Source: Alphaproteobacteria bacterium
GTDB taxonomy: Bacteria; Pseudomonadota; Alphaproteobacteria; SMXQ01
Assembly (NCBI GenBank): GCA_030831315.1
Contig: JAURLI010000046.1
Coordinates: 1 to 48,821 of the forward strand
DNA length: 48,821 nucleotides
Direction: 5' to 3'
The position numbers and the translations under genes are program-made. Position 1 is the stretch's first letter; every line of letters starts with the position of its first letter. Shown here in pieces: positions 1-11,036 of this stretch. A model generated the notes under the pieces. It searched no databases, was not told where the DNA came from, and saw only the letters and a program-made list of their open reading frames with translations.

Positions 1-78
1 GTTGCGTTCGGCGAGCGTCGCCAGCATCTCGCGACCGACGTTGCCGGTGGCACCTGCAACTGCGACCTTGTAACCCAT
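1..78 (-). CDS. asd: Aspartate-semialdehyde dehydrogenase, N-terminal fragment (cut by window edge)
   Basis: Only the first 26 codons are present; the gene runs off the left edge. The peptide starts MGYKVAVAGATGNVGREML, an N-terminal Rossmann nucleotide-binding loop (GATGxVG) typical of aspartate-semialdehyde dehydrogenase, which reduces aspartyl phosphate with NADPH in the Lys/Thr/Met branch. The gene follows leuB on the same strand, and leuC-leuD-leuB-asd is a common alphaproteobacterial order, which supports the call. N-acetyl-gamma-glutamyl-phosphate reductase has a similar start but is less likely here. Between leuB and this start lie two self-complementary GGGCCC blocks (95-100 and 105-110) that could form a small hairpin. 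Confidence 0.8.
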   Translation of the reverse strand, partial: MGYKVAVAGATGNVGREMLATLAERN

Positions 79-139
79 GATATCTGGTCCTTATGGGCCC
101 CTTAGGGCCCGTTGAAAACGCGTTGATCTAGCGCCAATG

Positions 140-162
140 AGGCGGCGGTTCAACCGCCGCCT
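140..162 (-). terminator. GC-rich hairpin at the end of leuB (weak terminator or attenuator)
   Basis: An almost perfect inverted repeat, AGGCGGCGGTT / AACCGCCGCCT, begins inside the leuB stop codon. On the leuB strand no run of T follows, so it may be a partial terminator or an mRNA-stabilising end ahead of asd rather than a strong intrinsic terminator. Confidence 0.45.
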
Positions 163-1273
163 ACTTGCCCCGCTTGGCCATGGCCTCGACCACGGCGGCG
201 CCCATGTCGGTGCAGGTAAGCAGCTTCTTGCCGTCCTGCATGATATCGGCGGTGCGGTAGCCCGCGTCCAGCACGTCGCGCACGGCCGCTTCCAAAAGAT
301 CTGCTTCCGAGGCGAGGTCGAAGGAATAGCGCAGCATCATGGCGTAAGACAGGATGGTGGCGAGCGGGTTGGCCTTGTTGGTACCCGCGATGTCGGGCGC
401 CGAGCCGTGCACCGGCTCGTAGAGCGCCTTGCGCCGGCCGGTCGCATCGGCGGCGCCGAGCGAGGCCGACGGCAGCATGCCGAGCGAGCCGGTCAGCATC
501 GCTGCGCAGTCGGACAGCACGTCGCCGAACAGGTTGTCGGTCACGATGACGTCGAACTGCTTGGGCGCGCGCACCAGCTGCATGGCGCAGTTGTCGGCGT
601 ACATGTGGCTGAGCTTCACGTCGGAATATTCGGCGGCGTGCAGCTTGGTGATTTCCTCGCGCCACAGCACCCCCGATTCCATGACATTGGCCTTTTCGAC
701 CGAGCACAGGCGGCCGTCGCGCTTGCGCGCCAGCTCAAACGCCACGCGGCCGATGCGCACGATTTCGTGGGTGTCATAGACCTGGGTGTTGACGCCGCGG
801 CGCTCACCGTTGGGCAGCTGGGTGATGCCGCGCGGCTCGCCGAAATAGACGCCGCCGGTCAGCTCGCGGATGATCAGGATGTCGAGGCCGGCGACGAGGT
901 CGCGCTTGAGCGTCGAGGCATCGGCCAGTGCGTCAAACACGATGGCCGGGCGCAGGTTGGCGAACAGCTCCATGTCCTTGCGCAGGCGCAACAGGCCGCG
1001 TTCGGGCTGCGAAGCGAAGGGCAGCTTTTCCCACTTCGGGCCGCCGACGGCGCCGAGCAGCACCGCATCCGCCTTCATCGCCTTGTCCATGGTGGCGTCG
1101 GCGAGCGGGGTACCATGCTTGTCGTAGGCGCAGCCGCCGACGAGGTCCTCGTCGACGTCGAAGCTGACGGCGCTATGGCCGTCCATCCAGTTGATGACCT
1201 GCTTGACCTGCCCCATCACTTCGGGGCCGATGCCGTCGCCGGCGAGAATGAGAAGTTTCCTGTTCGCTGCCAT
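161..1273 (-). CDS. leuB: 3-isopropylmalate dehydrogenase
   Basis: The 370-residue protein has the length and landmarks of LeuB: an N-terminal [13 protein letters not shown] nucleotide-binding segment, [10 protein letters not shown] near residue 75, the substrate-binding [14 protein letters not shown] stretch near 100, [10 protein letters not shown] and [11 protein letters not shown] with the metal-binding aspartates, and [14 protein letters not shown] near the C-terminus. It oxidises and decarboxylates 3-isopropylmalate to 2-oxoisocaproate, the third step of leucine synthesis, in the cytoplasm. It follows leuC and leuD on the same strand, about 45 bases after leuD, consistent with one operon. 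Nothing unusual was seen. Confidence 0.97.
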   Translation of the reverse strand: MAANRKLLILAGDGIGPEVMGQVKQVINWMDGHSAVSFDVDEDLVGGCAYDKHGTPLADATMDKAMKADAVLLGAVGGPKWEKLPFASQPERGLLRLRKDMELFANLRPAIVFDALADASTLKRDLVAGLDILIIRELTGGVYFGEPRGITQLPNGERRGVNTQVYDTHEIVRIGRVAFELARKRDGRLCSVEKANVMESGVLWREEITKLHAAEYSDVKLSHMYADNCAMQLVRAPKQFDVIVTDNLFGDVLSDCAAMLTGSLGMLPSASLGAADATGRRKALYEPVHGSAPDIAGTNKANPLATILSYAMMLRYSFDLASEADLLEAAVRDVLDAGYRTADIMQDGKKLLTCTDMGAAVVEAMAKRGK

Positions 1274-1318
1274 TTTCCGTGTCTTGCTTTTGCGTCTTGT
1301 TGGGTCGTCGCGGCCGCT

Positions 1319-1930
1319 CTAGCGGAACAGCCAGGGGGTCGACGACTTGTGCTGCGATTCGTAGCCCGAGATGGCGTCCGCCTTCTGGAGCGTGAGGCCG
1401 ATTTCGTCCAGCCCGTTGAGCAGGCAGTGCTTGCGGAACGGGTCGATGTCGAAGTGCACTTCCTCGCCGTCCGGGCGCACGATGACCTGGCGTTCCAGAT
1501 CGACCGTGAGCCGCGCATTGGCGCCCTTCTCCGCGTCCGACATCAGCTTGTCCACCGTCTCCTGCGGCAGCTTGATCAGAAGGATGCCGTTCTTGAACGA
1601 GTTGGAATAGAAGATGTCGGCGAAGTCCGGAGCGATGATGCAGCGGAAGCCGAAATCGAGCAGCGCCCAGGGCGCATGCTCGCGCGAGGAGCCGCAGCCG
1701 AAGTTTTCGCCCGTCACCAGGATCTTGGCGTTGCGGTACGGTTCCTTGTTGAGGATGAAATCGGGATCCTCGGAACCGTCCTTCTTGTAGCGGATGGCTT
1801 CGAACAGGGCCGGGCCGAGACCGGTGCGCTTGATCGTCTTGAGCCAGCGGGCCGGAATGATCTTGTCGGTATCGACGTTGATCATCGGCAGGGGCGCTGC
1901 GATGGCGGTGAGCGTCGTGAACTTTTCCAT
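1319..1930 (-). CDS. leuD: 3-isopropylmalate dehydratase small subunit
   Basis: The 203-residue protein is the swivelling (small) subunit of isopropylmalate isomerase and pairs with LeuC to convert 2-isopropylmalate to 3-isopropylmalate. Visible landmarks are the start [21 protein letters not shown], the [15 protein letters not shown] segment, and [19 protein letters not shown] near residue 95, the family signature loop. It lies 21 bases downstream of leuC and is probably co-translated in the leuC-leuD-leuB run. Length is normal for the bacterial small subunit. Confidence 0.97.
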   Translation of the reverse strand: MEKFTTLTAIAAPLPMINVDTDKIIPARWLKTIKRTGLGPALFEAIRYKKDGSEDPDFILNKEPYRNAKILVTGENFGCGSSREHAPWALLDFGFRCIIAPDFADIFYSNSFKNGILLIKLPQETVDKLMSDAEKGANARLTVDLERQVIVRPDGEEVHFDIDPFRKHCLLNGLDEIGLTLQKADAISGYESQHKSSTPWLFR

Positions 1931-1951
1931 TTTTCTGTCCTTCCCTCGGGC

Positions 1952-3358
1952 CTAGTCGAAGTCGCGCACGTCGGCGATGTGGCCGGCAATCGCGGCAGCG
2001 GCGACCATGGCCGGGCTCATCAGGTGGGTGCGCCCGCCGGGGCCCTGGCGGCCTTCGAAGTTGCGGTTGGAGGTCGAAGCCGAACGTTCGCCCGGCGCCA
2101 GCTTGTCGGGGTTCATGGCGAGACACATGGAACAGCCCGCCTCGCGCCACTCGAAGCCCGCTTCGGTGAAGACGCGGTCGAGGCCTTCCTTTTCGGCCTG
2201 TTCCTTGACGAGGCCCGAACCCGGAACCACCAGCGCGCGCACGCCGGCGGCTACCTTGCGGCCCTTGGCGATGGCGGCGGCCTGGCGCAGGTCTTCAATG
2301 CGGCCGTTGGTGCAGGAGCCGATGAAGGCGGTCTGGATCGCGATGTCGGTCATCTTGGTGCCGGCCTTGAGGCCCATGTACTCAAGCGAGCGGATCATGG
2401 CGCGGCGCTTGTTCTCGTCGCGCGCCGTCGCGGGATCGGGAACCGCGCCGGTGATTTCCACGACGTCTTCCGGGCTGGTGCCCCAGGTGACGATCGGCGC
2501 GATCGAAGCCGCATCGAGGGTCACTTCGCGGTCGTACTTGGCGCCCGCGTCGGAGGGCAGCGTCTTCCAGTAGGCGACGGCCTTTTCCCATTCCTCGCCC
2601 TTGGGCGCCATCGGGCGGCCCTTCATGTAGGCGTAGGTCTTTTCGTCCGGCGCGACGAGGCCGGCGCGCGCGCCAGCCTCGATCGTCATGTTGCAGACCG
2701 TCATGCGGCCTTCCATGGACAGCGCCTCGATCGCGGGACCGGCGAATTCGACCACATGGCCGGTGCCGCCGGCGGTGCCGATCTTGCCGATGATGGCAAG
2801 GATGATGTCCTTCGCGCCGACGCCCGCATGCGGCGTGCCTGTCACGGTGATGCGCATGTTCTTGGCCGGCTTCTGGTAGAGCGTCTGGGTGGCCAGAACG
2901 TGCTCAACTTCAGAAGTGCCGACGCCGAATGCAAGCGCGCCGAAGGCGCCGTGGGTCGCGGTGTGGCTGTCGCCGCAGACGATCGTCATGCCCGGCTGGG
3001 TGAAGCCCTGTTCGGGGCCGACAATGTGCACGATGCCCTGGCGCGCGTCGGTCAGCGGGAAATACGGGATCCCGAATTCCTTGACGTTGCGCTCCAGCTC
3101 GGCGACCTGGATGCGGCTGTCTTCGTCCTCGATGGGCTTGCCGCGGTCGGTCGTCGGAACGTTGTGATCGCAGACCGCCAGATTGGCCTCGGGCCGGCGC
3201 GCCTTGCGGCCGGTAAGCCTAAGGCCCTCGAAGGCCTGGGCGCTCGTGACCTCGTGCACCAGCTGCCGGTCGATATACAGCAGGCAGGTGCCTTCTTTCG
3301 AGGTCTCAACGACATGGCTGTCCCAGATCTTGTCGAACAGGGTCTTAGGTTGGGCCAT
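1952..3358 (-). CDS. leuC: 3-isopropylmalate dehydratase large subunit
   Basis: The start was set at the ATG giving [17 protein letters not shown] because GAAGGAG lies just upstream; the frame stays open 15 codons further but without family-like sequence. The 468-residue product is the aconitase-type large subunit. It shows [20 protein letters not shown], and cysteines suited to the 4Fe-4S cluster in GSCTNGR and in [11 protein letters not shown]. With LeuD it performs the isomerisation step of leucine synthesis. It lies about 60 bases after rplS on the same strand, so leucine genes may be partly read through from the ribosomal-protein operon. Confidence 0.96.
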   Translation of the reverse strand: MAQPKTLFDKIWDSHVVETSKEGTCLLYIDRQLVHEVTSAQAFEGLRLTGRKARRPEANLAVCDHNVPTTDRGKPIEDEDSRIQVAELERNVKEFGIPYFPLTDARQGIVHIVGPEQGFTQPGMTIVCGDSHTATHGAFGALAFGVGTSEVEHVLATQTLYQKPAKNMRITVTGTPHAGVGAKDIILAIIGKIGTAGGTGHVVEFAGPAIEALSMEGRMTVCNMTIEAGARAGLVAPDEKTYAYMKGRPMAPKGEEWEKAVAYWKTLPSDAGAKYDREVTLDAASIAPIVTWGTSPEDVVEITGAVPDPATARDENKRRAMIRSLEYMGLKAGTKMTDIAIQTAFIGSCTNGRIEDLRQAAAIAKGRKVAAGVRALVVPGSGLVKEQAEKEGLDRVFTEAGFEWREAGCSMCLAMNPDKLAPGERSASTSNRNFEGRQGPGGRTHLMSPAMVAAAAIAGHIADVRDFD

Positions 3359-3421
3359 CGGGCGGGCTCCTTCACACACTTGAGTTCCAACGACGCGGGG
3401 CACGGCGGCCCCGCGGGACGA

Positions 3422-3871
3422 TCAGTTCTGGCCTTCGGTGTTGCCGGCAGGGGCCTCAGCGGCGGGGGCGGCGTCGCCCTCGACCGGAACCTCGGCGCCC
3501 TTGGTCGCACGCAGGCCGGTGGTCTCGGCGATACGCGCCGACTTGCCGCGGCGCCCGCGCAGGTAATAGAGCTTTGCGCGGCGGACAGCACCCTGGCGCT
3601 TGACCTCGATGGAGTCGATGTTGGGCGAGTACAGCGGGAACACGCGCTCCACGCCTTCGCCGTAGGAAATCTTGCGCACGGTGAAGGACGAGTTCACCCC
3701 GGCATTCTTGCGGGCGATGCAGACGCCTTCGAAGGACTGCACGCGGCTGCGTTCACCTTCGACGACCTTGACCGCGACGCGCAGCGTGTCGCCGGGGGTG
3801 AAGTTGGGGACTTTCCGCTCGGCGGAGAGGCGCTCCATTTCCTGCTTGGCGATCTGTTCGACGATATTCAT
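3422..3871 (-). CDS. rplS: 50S ribosomal protein L19
   Basis: The start [15 protein letters not shown] is preceded by GAGGAAG at good spacing. The core matches L19: [21 protein letters not shown], then [21 protein letters not shown], then [16 protein letters not shown]19 sits at the 30S-50S interface. The 149-residue product is longer than a minimal L19 because of an Ala/Glu/Pro-rich C-terminal tail of roughly 25 residues, a kind of extension often seen in alphaproteobacteria. It follows trmD in the standard rpsP-rimM-trmD-rplS order. Confidence 0.97.
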   Translation of the reverse strand: MNIVEQIAKQEMERLSAERKVPNFTPGDTLRVAVKVVEGERSRVQSFEGVCIARKNAGVNSSFTVRKISYGEGVERVFPLYSPNIDSIEVKRQGAVRRAKLYYLRGRRGKSARIAETTGLRATKGAEVPVEGDAAPAAEAPAGNTEGQN

Positions 3872-3920
3872 GTCTTTCTTCCTCAAGTGTGCGGCAGTGC
3901 CGCTGGTTTCAAACTGTTAC

Positions 3921-4646
3921 TCAGGCCCGTCCGGCCTTGCGCGCGGCGTAGCGGTCCCAAAGGTCCGGCCGCCGCTCGCGGGTGATTTTCTCCATCTGGT
4001 CGTGCCGCCAGGCACGGACCTTTTCATGGTGACCGGAGATCAGGATCTCCGGCACGGCGCGCCCGTTCCACTCCTGCGGGCGCGTGTAAAGCGGGTACTC
4101 GAGCAGGCCTTCGGCAAAACTTTCCTCGGCGAGGCTTTCCTCGTTGCCGACGACGCCCGACAGAAGGCGCACGCAGGCATCGATCAGAACCAGCGCCGCC
4201 GGCTCGCCCCCCGACAGCACGAAATCGCCGATCGAGACTTCTTCCAGGCCGCGCGCCTCGATCACCCTTTCGTCGACGCCTTCGTAGCGTCCGCACAGGA
4301 TGACGACGCCGGGACCGGCAGCCAGTTCCCTGACGCGGGCCTGATCCAGCAGCCGCCCGCGCGGGCTGAGATAGACGCACGGCGCATCGGGACACTGGGC
4401 CCGGGCCGCGGCGACGGCGGCATCGACTACGTCGGGCTTCATCACCATCGAGGCGCCGCCGCCAAACGGCGTGTCGTCCACGGTGCGATGCCTGTCGGTG
4501 GCGAAGTCGCGGATGTTGACGGTCGCAAGACGCCAGCGACCATCCGCCAGCGCCTTTCCGGCGAGCGAATGACCGAGCGGCCCCGGAAACATGTCCGGGA
4601 ACAGGGTGGCGACCGACGCCGTCCAGACCTGCGTTTGCGTGCTCAT
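3921..4646 (-). CDS. trmD: tRNA (guanine-N1)-methyltransferase
   Basis: TrmD methylates G37 of tRNAs reading CNN codons and suppresses +1 frameshifting. The 241-residue protein has [20 protein letters not shown] at the N-terminus, the [14 protein letters not shown] segment near 60, and the SAM-binding trefoil-knot motifs [25 protein letters not shown] and [15 protein letters not shown]. The ATG at 4646 is preferred; a GTG codon directly before it (4649) is the alternative. It begins 7 bases after the rimM stop, so the two are probably translationally coupled. Confidence 0.96.
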   Translation of the reverse strand: MSTQTQVWTASVATLFPDMFPGPLGHSLAGKALADGRWRLATVNIRDFATDRHRTVDDTPFGGGASMVMKPDVVDAAVAAARAQCPDAPCVYLSPRGRLLDQARVRELAAGPGVVILCGRYEGVDERVIEARGLEEVSIGDFVLSGGEPAALVLIDACVRLLSGVVGNEESLAEESFAEGLLEYPLYTRPQEWNGRAVPEILISGHHEKVRAWRHDQMEKITRERRPDLWDRYAARKAGRA

Positions 4647-4653
4647 CACCGGC

Positions 4654-5190
4654 CTACTTGCCTTCCTCGTCTTCCATCAACTCCGGCGGCGGATCGAGCG
4701 TGATCCGTCCCGCGTCCAACTCCACTTCCCGCACCACCTCGGCAGTCAAAGGCAGATAGAAGGTCTCTCCCTTCGTATCCTCCAGCACCAGCACGGGGCC
4801 CGCGCCGAAGTCCTCTACCGCCGCGATGCGGCCCAACTTCTCTCCCGCCACATCGAAGGCCGCGAGGCCCGCGAGATCGTGGTGGTAGTACTCGCCTTCC
4901 GCCGTTTCCGGCAGCGCAATACGGGACACGAACAGTTCCTGTCCCGTCAGGGCCGCCGCTTCGTCCCGGTCATTGATCCCGGCAATCCGGGCGGTAACGT
5001 CCGCCCCGGTTGCCCGCAAGACCTCGACCGTCAGCTTGCGGCCCCCGGCCGTCTCGACCGGACCATAGGCGGCGATGTCCTCGGGCCTTTCGGTGTAGGA
5101 CCAGATGTGAATCTGCCCCCTGACCCCGTGCGGCCGGCCGATCTTGCCGACCGCGACCCGATCGCGCCCCTGGCCAGATGACCCGGCCAC
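4654..5190 (-). CDS. rimM: 16S rRNA processing protein RimM (GTG start)
   Basis: RimM binds S19 and helps mature the 30S head. The protein contains [20 protein letters not shown] at the N-terminus, the [22 protein letters not shown] linker and a PRC-barrel-like C-terminal half ending in [13 protein letters not shown]. The frame is open into rpsP, but those residues are an Arg/Pro-rich shadow of the rpsP tail. I chose the GTG at 5190, which is 7 bases after the rpsP stop, has GGAG about 10 bases upstream and gives 178 residues, the usual RimM length. No ATG lies between the rpsP stop and the conserved core. Confidence 0.9.
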   Translation of the reverse strand: MAGSSGQGRDRVAVGKIGRPHGVRGQIHIWSYTERPEDIAAYGPVETAGGRKLTVEVLRATGADVTARIAGINDRDEAAALTGQELFVSRIALPETAEGEYYHHDLAGLAAFDVAGEKLGRIAAVEDFGAGPVLVLEDTKGETFYLPLTAEVVREVELDAGRITLDPPPELMEDEEGK

Positions 5191-5197
5191 CGGCGCG

Positions 5198-5605
5198 TTA
5201 CTCCGCCTTCGCTTCCTCGGCCGGAGCAGCGTCCGCAGCCGGTTCGGCGGCGGCCGCGGCAGCGGCTTCGGCGGCATCGGCCGCGGCCTTCAGGCGTTCC
5301 TGCGCCTTGGCCTTGGGCAGATGCTTCTTCGACTGCGTCGGCACGGCGGGCTTTTCGGCGAGGCCCACCGTGTGCAGGAAGCCCTGCACGCGGGTCGAGG
5401 GCGTCGCACCGGAAGCGAGCCAATGCTTGATGCGGTCCTGGTTCATGACCAGGCGCTGCGGATGATCCTTTTTCAGCATCGGGTCGAAATGACCGACGCG
5501 CTCGATGAAGCGGCCGTCACGGGCCTTGCGCGATTCGGCGATGACGATCCGATAGAACGGACGCTTCTTCGCGCCTGCGCGCGAGAGTCGAATTTTCAAT
5601 GCCAT
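5198..5605 (-). CDS. rpsP: 30S ribosomal protein S16 with Ala-rich tail
   Basis: The first 80 or so residues are S16: [20 protein letters not shown], then [20 protein letters not shown]. After the core comes a tail rich in Ala, Glu and Lys (from about residue 95), bringing the protein to 135 residues; extended S16 tails are common in alphaproteobacteria. It heads the rpsP-rimM-trmD-rplS block, about 80 bases downstream of ffh on the same strand. Confidence 0.97.
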   Translation of the reverse strand: MALKIRLSRAGAKKRPFYRIVIAESRKARDGRFIERVGHFDPMLKKDHPQRLVMNQDRIKHWLASGATPSTRVQGFLHTVGLAEKPAVPTQSKKHLPKAKAQERLKAAADAAEAAAAAAAEPAADAAPAEEAKAE

Positions 5606-5688
5606 GCGATGTCTTGTCCTTTCCGTGTACTCGAAACGTTGGTTGTGTGTGTCGAAACTAAAAAACGCAAAAAACGAATTCCGAATTC

Positions 5689-7083
<1,395 letters not shown>

Positions 7084-7163
7084 CGACCCTTCGGCCCCTT
7101 CGGACCGACCATGCAAACAAACGAAAATCGCGCCAGTGCGCGAAACTCGCGGGCTGGCGGACC

Positions 7164-7205
7164 TCCCGGCGGGGCCGGGAAGCTCTCAGACGGCTTGTGT
7201 GAGAG
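7164..7205 (-). other. Two adjacent hairpins in the ffh upstream leader
   Basis: TCCCGGC-GGG-GCCGGGA (7164-7180) and CTCTCA-N11-TGAGAG (7183-7205) are perfect inverted repeats lying 80-125 bases upstream of the ffh start, in the 246-base divergent gap with dapF. They could be part of a 5' leader or a small RNA. No known regulatory RNA family was recognised. Confidence 0.35.
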
Positions 7206-7329
7206 CGGGCGGAATTTAGGGGCGGCTCGGACCCGAGTCAAGCAAATCCGCCCCTTTCGGCCTGCCCGGGTCCGGGACCCCGCCCCGAATCCCGTTGCTT
7301 TAGGGCCGTTTCGCGCCATATAAGCCCCC

Positions 7330-8175
7330 ATGGACGCGATCCCCTTCATCAAGATGCATGGGCTCGGCAACGATTTCGTCATCATCGACGCCCGCCAGCA
7401 GCCCGTTTCCATCGGCCCAGACGCCGCCCGGCGCATATCCGACCGGCGGATGGGGGTCGGCTGCGACCAGCTGATCGTCCTCGAAAAGCCCAGAAACCGC
7501 GACGCCCAGGCCTTCATGGCGATCCGCAATGCCGACGGCGGGGCGTCCGCCGCCTGCGGCAATGCCACGCGCTGCGTGGCGGCGCTGCTGATGGGCGAAT
7601 CGGGCTCCGACGAGGCCGTGATCGAGACCGAGGCCGGCCTGCTGCTGGGCCACGGCGAGGCTGACGGCATCACCGTCGACATGGGCCGCCCCCGCCTCAA
7701 GTGGGAAGAAGTCCCGCTGGCCGAGGACGCCGACACCCTGCACCTGCCGCTTTCCGCCGGGCCGGTGTCGGACCCGGCCGCCTGCTCGATGGGCAACCCG
7801 CACGCCACCTTCTTCGTTCCCGACGTCGCGGCCCTCGACATCCCGGCCATCGGCCCCGGTTTCGAACATCACGCCATGTTCCCCGAACGCGCCAACATCG
7901 GCTTCGCCCAGGTGCTGGACCGCGCGCACATCCGCCTGCGGGTGTGGGAGCGCGGCGCCGGGCTGACCCTTGCCTGCGCAACCGGCTCCTGCGCCGCCGT
8001 CGTCAACGGCGTGCGCCGGGGGCTGCTTGATCGCCGCGTGACCTGCCTGCTCGACGGCGGCACACTGATCGTCGAATGGCGCAAGACGGACGACCACGTG
8101 ACCATGACCGGCCCCGTCGCCGTCAGCTTCACCGGCGTACTTGCGCCCGATCTCGTGACGGGCTCTGGCCGATGA
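7330..8175 (+). CDS. dapF: Diaminopimelate epimerase
   Basis: DapF interconverts LL- and meso-diaminopimelate for lysine and peptidoglycan synthesis, using two cysteines as acid and base. The 281-residue protein starts [20 protein letters not shown] and has the two active-site segments: Cys76 in [15 protein letters not shown] and Cys216 in [26 protein letters not shown] near residue 155 is also typical. It is the first gene of a plus-strand dapF-mtaB-ftsY run in which each start overlaps the previous stop (ATGA, GTGA), so the three are likely translationally coupled. Confidence 0.97.
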   Translation: MDAIPFIKMHGLGNDFVIIDARQQPVSIGPDAARRISDRRMGVGCDQLIVLEKPRNRDAQAFMAIRNADGGASAACGNATRCVAALLMGESGSDEAVIETEAGLLLGHGEADGITVDMGRPRLKWEEVPLAEDADTLHLPLSAGPVSDPAACSMGNPHATFFVPDVAALDIPAIGPGFEHHAMFPERANIGFAQVLDRAHIRLRVWERGAGLTLACATGSCAAVVNGVRRGLLDRRVTCLLDGGTLIVEWRKTDDHVTMTGPVAVSFTGVLAPDLVTGSGR

Positions 8176-9461
8176 GCGCCGCCGAAAAGACGCCTGCGCC
8201 TGCCCCGACCGCCTCCGAAGTGCTGACCTTCGGCTGCCGCCTGAATGCCTTTGAATCAGAAGTCATGCGCCGCCACGCGGAAGCCGCCGGCCTGGGCAAT
8301 GCCATCATCGTCAACACCTGCGCGGTGACGAGCGAATCCGAGCGCCAGTCGCGCCAGGCCATCCGCCGGGCGCGCCGCGAAAATCCCGATGCGGTGATCG
8401 TCGTCACCGGCTGCGCCGCACAAGTCAACGCCGCCCGCTTCGCCGCCATGCCCGAAGTGGACCATGTCATCGGCAACACCGAGAAGATGAAAGCCGAGAC
8501 ATTTACCGATCTCGCCCGCGGGCGGATGGAAGCCCGCGTCGTCGTCAACGACATCATGTCGGTGCGCGATACCGCGGCCCACCTTGTCGAGGGTTTCGAA
8601 GGTCGCGCGCGCGCCTTCGTCGAAGTCCAGCAGGGCTGCGACCACCGCTGCACCTTTTGCATCATCCCCTACGGGCGCGGCCCCTCGCGCTCGGCCCTGC
8701 CCGCCGACATCATCGCCCAGACGCAGGCTCTGGTCGCGGGCGGCTACAACGAGTTGGTGCTGACCGGCGTCGACCTGACCGCCTGGGGCGCCGATCTCGC
8801 GGGGGCGCCGGTGCTCGGCGACCTCGTGAGGCGCATCCTTCTGGAGGTGCCCGACCTCAGCCGCCTGCGCCTTTCCTCCATCGACGTCGCCGAAGTGGAT
8901 GACGAATTGTTCCGCTTGATCACGGATGAGCCGCGCCTGATGCCGCACCTGCATCTCAGCCTTCAGGCGGGCGACGACATGATCCTCAAGCGCATGAAGC
9001 GCCGCCACTCGCGCGGCCAGGCCATCGACTTCTGCGCCCGCGTGCGCGCGGCGCGCCCCGATGTCGTCTTCGGCGCCGACCTGATCGCCGGTTTCCCGAC
9101 GGAAACCGACGCCATGTTCGAAAACACCCTTCGCATGATCGATGAAGCGGGCCTCACCTGGCTGCACGTCTTTCCCTACTCGGCGCGCCCCGGCACGCCT
9201 GCGGCGAAGATCCCGGGCCTGCCTGGCGACATCGTGCGCGAACGCGCGCGCGCCCTGCGAACGGCTGGCGAAGCCTCGCGCAATGCGTTTCTCGAATCCT
9301 GCGTCGGCGGCATCGAAGACGCACTGGTCGAGCAGCCCGGCCTTGGCCGCACCGCGCGCTATGCCCATGTCACGCTGCCTGATGATGCCGCGACGGGCAG
9401 CGTGCTCCGTGTACGCATTACCAATGCCGCCGACGGCCGCCTCGCGGGAATCCCGGCGTGA
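8172..9461 (+). CDS. mtaB: tRNA t6A37 methylthiotransferase, MtaB type
   Basis: This is a radical-SAM methylthiotransferase of the MiaB/MtaB family, which adds a methylthio group to N6-threonylcarbamoyladenosine at tRNA position 37. The start [12 protein letters not shown] overlaps the dapF stop. The N-terminal cluster cysteines are in [17 protein letters not shown] and VTGCAAQV; the radical-SAM CX3CX2C is in [30 protein letters not shown] and [18 protein letters not shown] follow. FGCRLN (rather than the GCQMN seen in MiaB) favours MtaB. Length is 429 residues, normal for the family. Confidence 0.93.
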   Translation: MSAAEKTPAPAPTASEVLTFGCRLNAFESEVMRRHAEAAGLGNAIIVNTCAVTSESERQSRQAIRRARRENPDAVIVVTGCAAQVNAARFAAMPEVDHVIGNTEKMKAETFTDLARGRMEARVVVNDIMSVRDTAAHLVEGFEGRARAFVEVQQGCDHRCTFCIIPYGRGPSRSALPADIIAQTQALVAGGYNELVLTGVDLTAWGADLAGAPVLGDLVRRILLEVPDLSRLRLSSIDVAEVDDELFRLITDEPRLMPHLHLSLQAGDDMILKRMKRRHSRGQAIDFCARVRAARPDVVFGADLIAGFPTETDAMFENTLRMIDEAGLTWLHVFPYSARPGTPAAKIPGLPGDIVRERARALRTAGEASRNAFLESCVGGIEDALVEQPGLGRTARYAHVTLPDDAATGSVLRVRITNAADGRLAGIPA

Positions 9462-10393
9462 GCGATGAAGCGCCCAAAGGCTGGCTCGCGCGGCTCGGCG
9501 CGGGGCTGAAAAAATCCTCCGCCGCTATTACCGGCGGGCTTACCCGCATCTTCACCCACAAGAAGGTCGATGCGGCGACCATCGACGAGCTGGAAGAGTT
9601 GCTGATCACCGCCGATCTCGGCCCGGCGACGGCGGCAAAACTGGCCGATGCCATTCGCGCCCGGCGCTTCGAGGGCGAAGCCGATGCGAACATCGTCGCC
9701 GAGGCGCTGGCCGGAGAAATCACGAAAATTCTGGCGCCGCTCGCGCGCCCGCTCGACTTCGATGGCGCCGTAAAGCCTCATGTCGTGCTCGTCGTCGGCG
9801 TGAATGGCAGCGGCAAGACGACGACCATCGGCAAACTCGCGGCCGAGCTGAAGTCGCGCGGCAAGTCGGTGATGGTGGCGGCGGGCGATACCTTCCGGGC
9901 GGCCGCCATCGAGCAGCTTCACGTCTGGGCCGAGCGCGCGGGCGCCGCCTTCTTTTCGGGCGAGAGCAAGGATGCGGCGGCAATCGCCTTCGATGCGCTG
10001 GCGGCGGCGCGCGCGGCAAATGTCGACGTGCTGCTGGTCGATACCGCCGGACGGCTGCACAACAAGGCCGACCTGATGGCGGAATTGGAAAAGATCGAGC
10101 GCGTCCTGAAGAAGGCCGATGCCGCGGCCCCGCACGCGACGCTGCTGGTGCTCGATGCCACCACGGGACAGAACGCCCATGCCCAGGCGCAGACCTTCCG
10201 CGACATAACCCATGTCACGGGGCTGGTGGTGACGAAACTGGATGGATCCGCCAAGGGCGGCGTGGTGGTGGCGCTGGCCGACCGCCTGGGCCTGCCCATT
10301 CACGCCATCGGCGTGGGCGAAGGCATCGGCGATCTCAGGCCGTTCTCGGCCGAAGATTTTGCCCGCTCGCTGGTCGGGCTGCCGGCGCGCTGA
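9458..10393 (+). CDS. ftsY: SRP receptor FtsY (GTG start)
   Basis: FtsY is the membrane-associated SRP GTPase that receives Ffh-ribosome complexes. The GTG at 9458 overlaps the mtaB stop. The 311-residue protein has a short N-terminal region, the helical N domain, then VNGSGKTTTIGKLAAEL (P-loop), AAGDTFRAAAIEQL, VDTAGRLHNKADLM, TKLDGSAKGGVVVAL and GVGEGIGDLRPF. The long acidic A domain found in enterobacterial FtsY is absent, which is usual in alphaproteobacteria. It ends immediately beside the converging small gene at 10394. Confidence 0.97.
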   Translation: MSDEAPKGWLARLGAGLKKSSAAITGGLTRIFTHKKVDAATIDELEELLITADLGPATAAKLADAIRARRFEGEADANIVAEALAGEITKILAPLARPLDFDGAVKPHVVLVVGVNGSGKTTTIGKLAAELKSRGKSVMVAAGDTFRAAAIEQLHVWAERAGAAFFSGESKDAAAIAFDALAAARAANVDVLLVDTAGRLHNKADLMAELEKIERVLKKADAAAPHATLLVLDATTGQNAHAQAQTFRDITHVTGLVVTKLDGSAKGGVVVALADRLGLPIHAIGVGEGIGDLRPFSAEDFARSLVGLPAR

Positions 10394-10651
10394 TTAAACC
10401 ACTATGTTGATGATGGAGCCGCGCGGCAGGTTGCGCTGCGGTTGGGTCTCGGTGCCGGGCGCCGAGGCGGCGGCCTGCGCCATGGCGCGCGCGGCAAGCG
10501 CGCGTTCAGCCGCGGCGAGCGCACCGGTGGCGCGGGTCGCGGCGACGTTCTGGACGGGCTGCGTCGACTGAGCAGGCTGCGCCGGACGAACCGGTGCCGT
10601 CGGCATGGTCGAAAGGGCGCGAAGAAGGGCTGAGGTCGGCGGAATCTGCAT
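10394..10651 (-). CDS. Small Ala/Pro-rich protein of unknown function
   Basis: An 85-residue protein starting MQIPPTSALLRALSTMPTAP. The middle is low-complexity Ala/Pro/Gln, then an Ala-rich helix (ALAAAERALAARAMAQAAAS), and it ends in PRGSIINIVV, which looks like a short conserved hydrophobic tail. No signal peptide or membrane helix is visible. It converges with ftsY with zero spacing and faces a 385-base intergenic region containing a CtrA-like box. No clear ribosome-binding site was seen. Codon composition is like the neighbours. I do not recognise its function; it could be a spurious frame. Confidence 0.55.
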   Translation of the reverse strand: MQIPPTSALLRALSTMPTAPVRPAQPAQSTQPVQNVAATRATGALAAAERALAARAMAQAAASAPGTETQPQRNLPRGSIINIVV

Positions 10652-11036
10652 GGCACGTCTTTGGCGTCTGGTGATCCGGCAACGGGAGACCTGCCTGGGC
10701 CCGCAACCAACGCGATGGCGCCGCCGTCCTGTAGCGCCGGTCCTGGCCCTAGCCCAAGCCGGTTAAGAGACGCTTAATCCGCCCGCAGATCGGGCCAAAA
10801 GGGCACGGTCCGATAAGTGGCGCTTGACGTACTCATTTATGCTCAAATGCAAGCAATACCAGCTTGGTAGAACCGTCAGAACGGGTCGATATTTACCCTC
10901 GGTTAATCGAAAGAACCTTATCAATGAACGGCTGGCCATTCCCATGCGGGGAACCTGGGGCCGTGGTTTGCGTATCTTCGCTTCGCGGATTTCTTTTCGC
11001 GTAATTTTAAAAGGGGACGGCTTCGGCTCGGTTGAC
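10652..11036. other. 385-base divergent intergenic region
   Basis: This region separates the small minus-strand gene from the DUF2336 gene and is visibly richer in A and T than the flanking coding sequence from about 10780 on. It holds the TTAA-N7-TTAA box at 10763-10777. A TTGACG hexamer occurs at 10824 but has no well-spaced -10 partner. The frame of the DUF2336 gene stays open back to 10824; those residues do not look like protein, so I treat them as untranslated leader. Confidence 0.6.
10763..10777. promoter_or_regulatory. Candidate CtrA binding site (TTAA-N7-TTAA)
   Basis: The sequence TTAAGAGACGCTTAA exactly matches the full CtrA consensus TTAA-N7-TTAA known from Caulobacter and other alphaproteobacteria. 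It lies 112 bases upstream of the small minus-strand gene and 260 bases upstream of the DUF2336 start, so it could serve either. A single match by chance is possible, though less likely in GC-rich DNA. Confidence 0.5.

Noticed and set aside
3359-3403. Longer LeuC with 15 extra N-terminal residues
   Set aside because: The extra residues are not family-like and the downstream ATG has a good ribosome-binding site and the usual LeuC start.
137-3985. A 1282-residue open frame on the plus strand opposite leuB-leuD-leuC-rplS
   Set aside because: It is a frame kept open by the GC-rich codon pattern of four well-recognised genes on the other strand; its translation is rich in His, Arg, Asp and Ala with no domain.
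5191-5277. Longer RimM beginning inside rpsP
   Set aside because: The extra residues are an Arg/Pro-rich shadow of the rpsP tail; the GTG at 5190 gives the normal RimM length.
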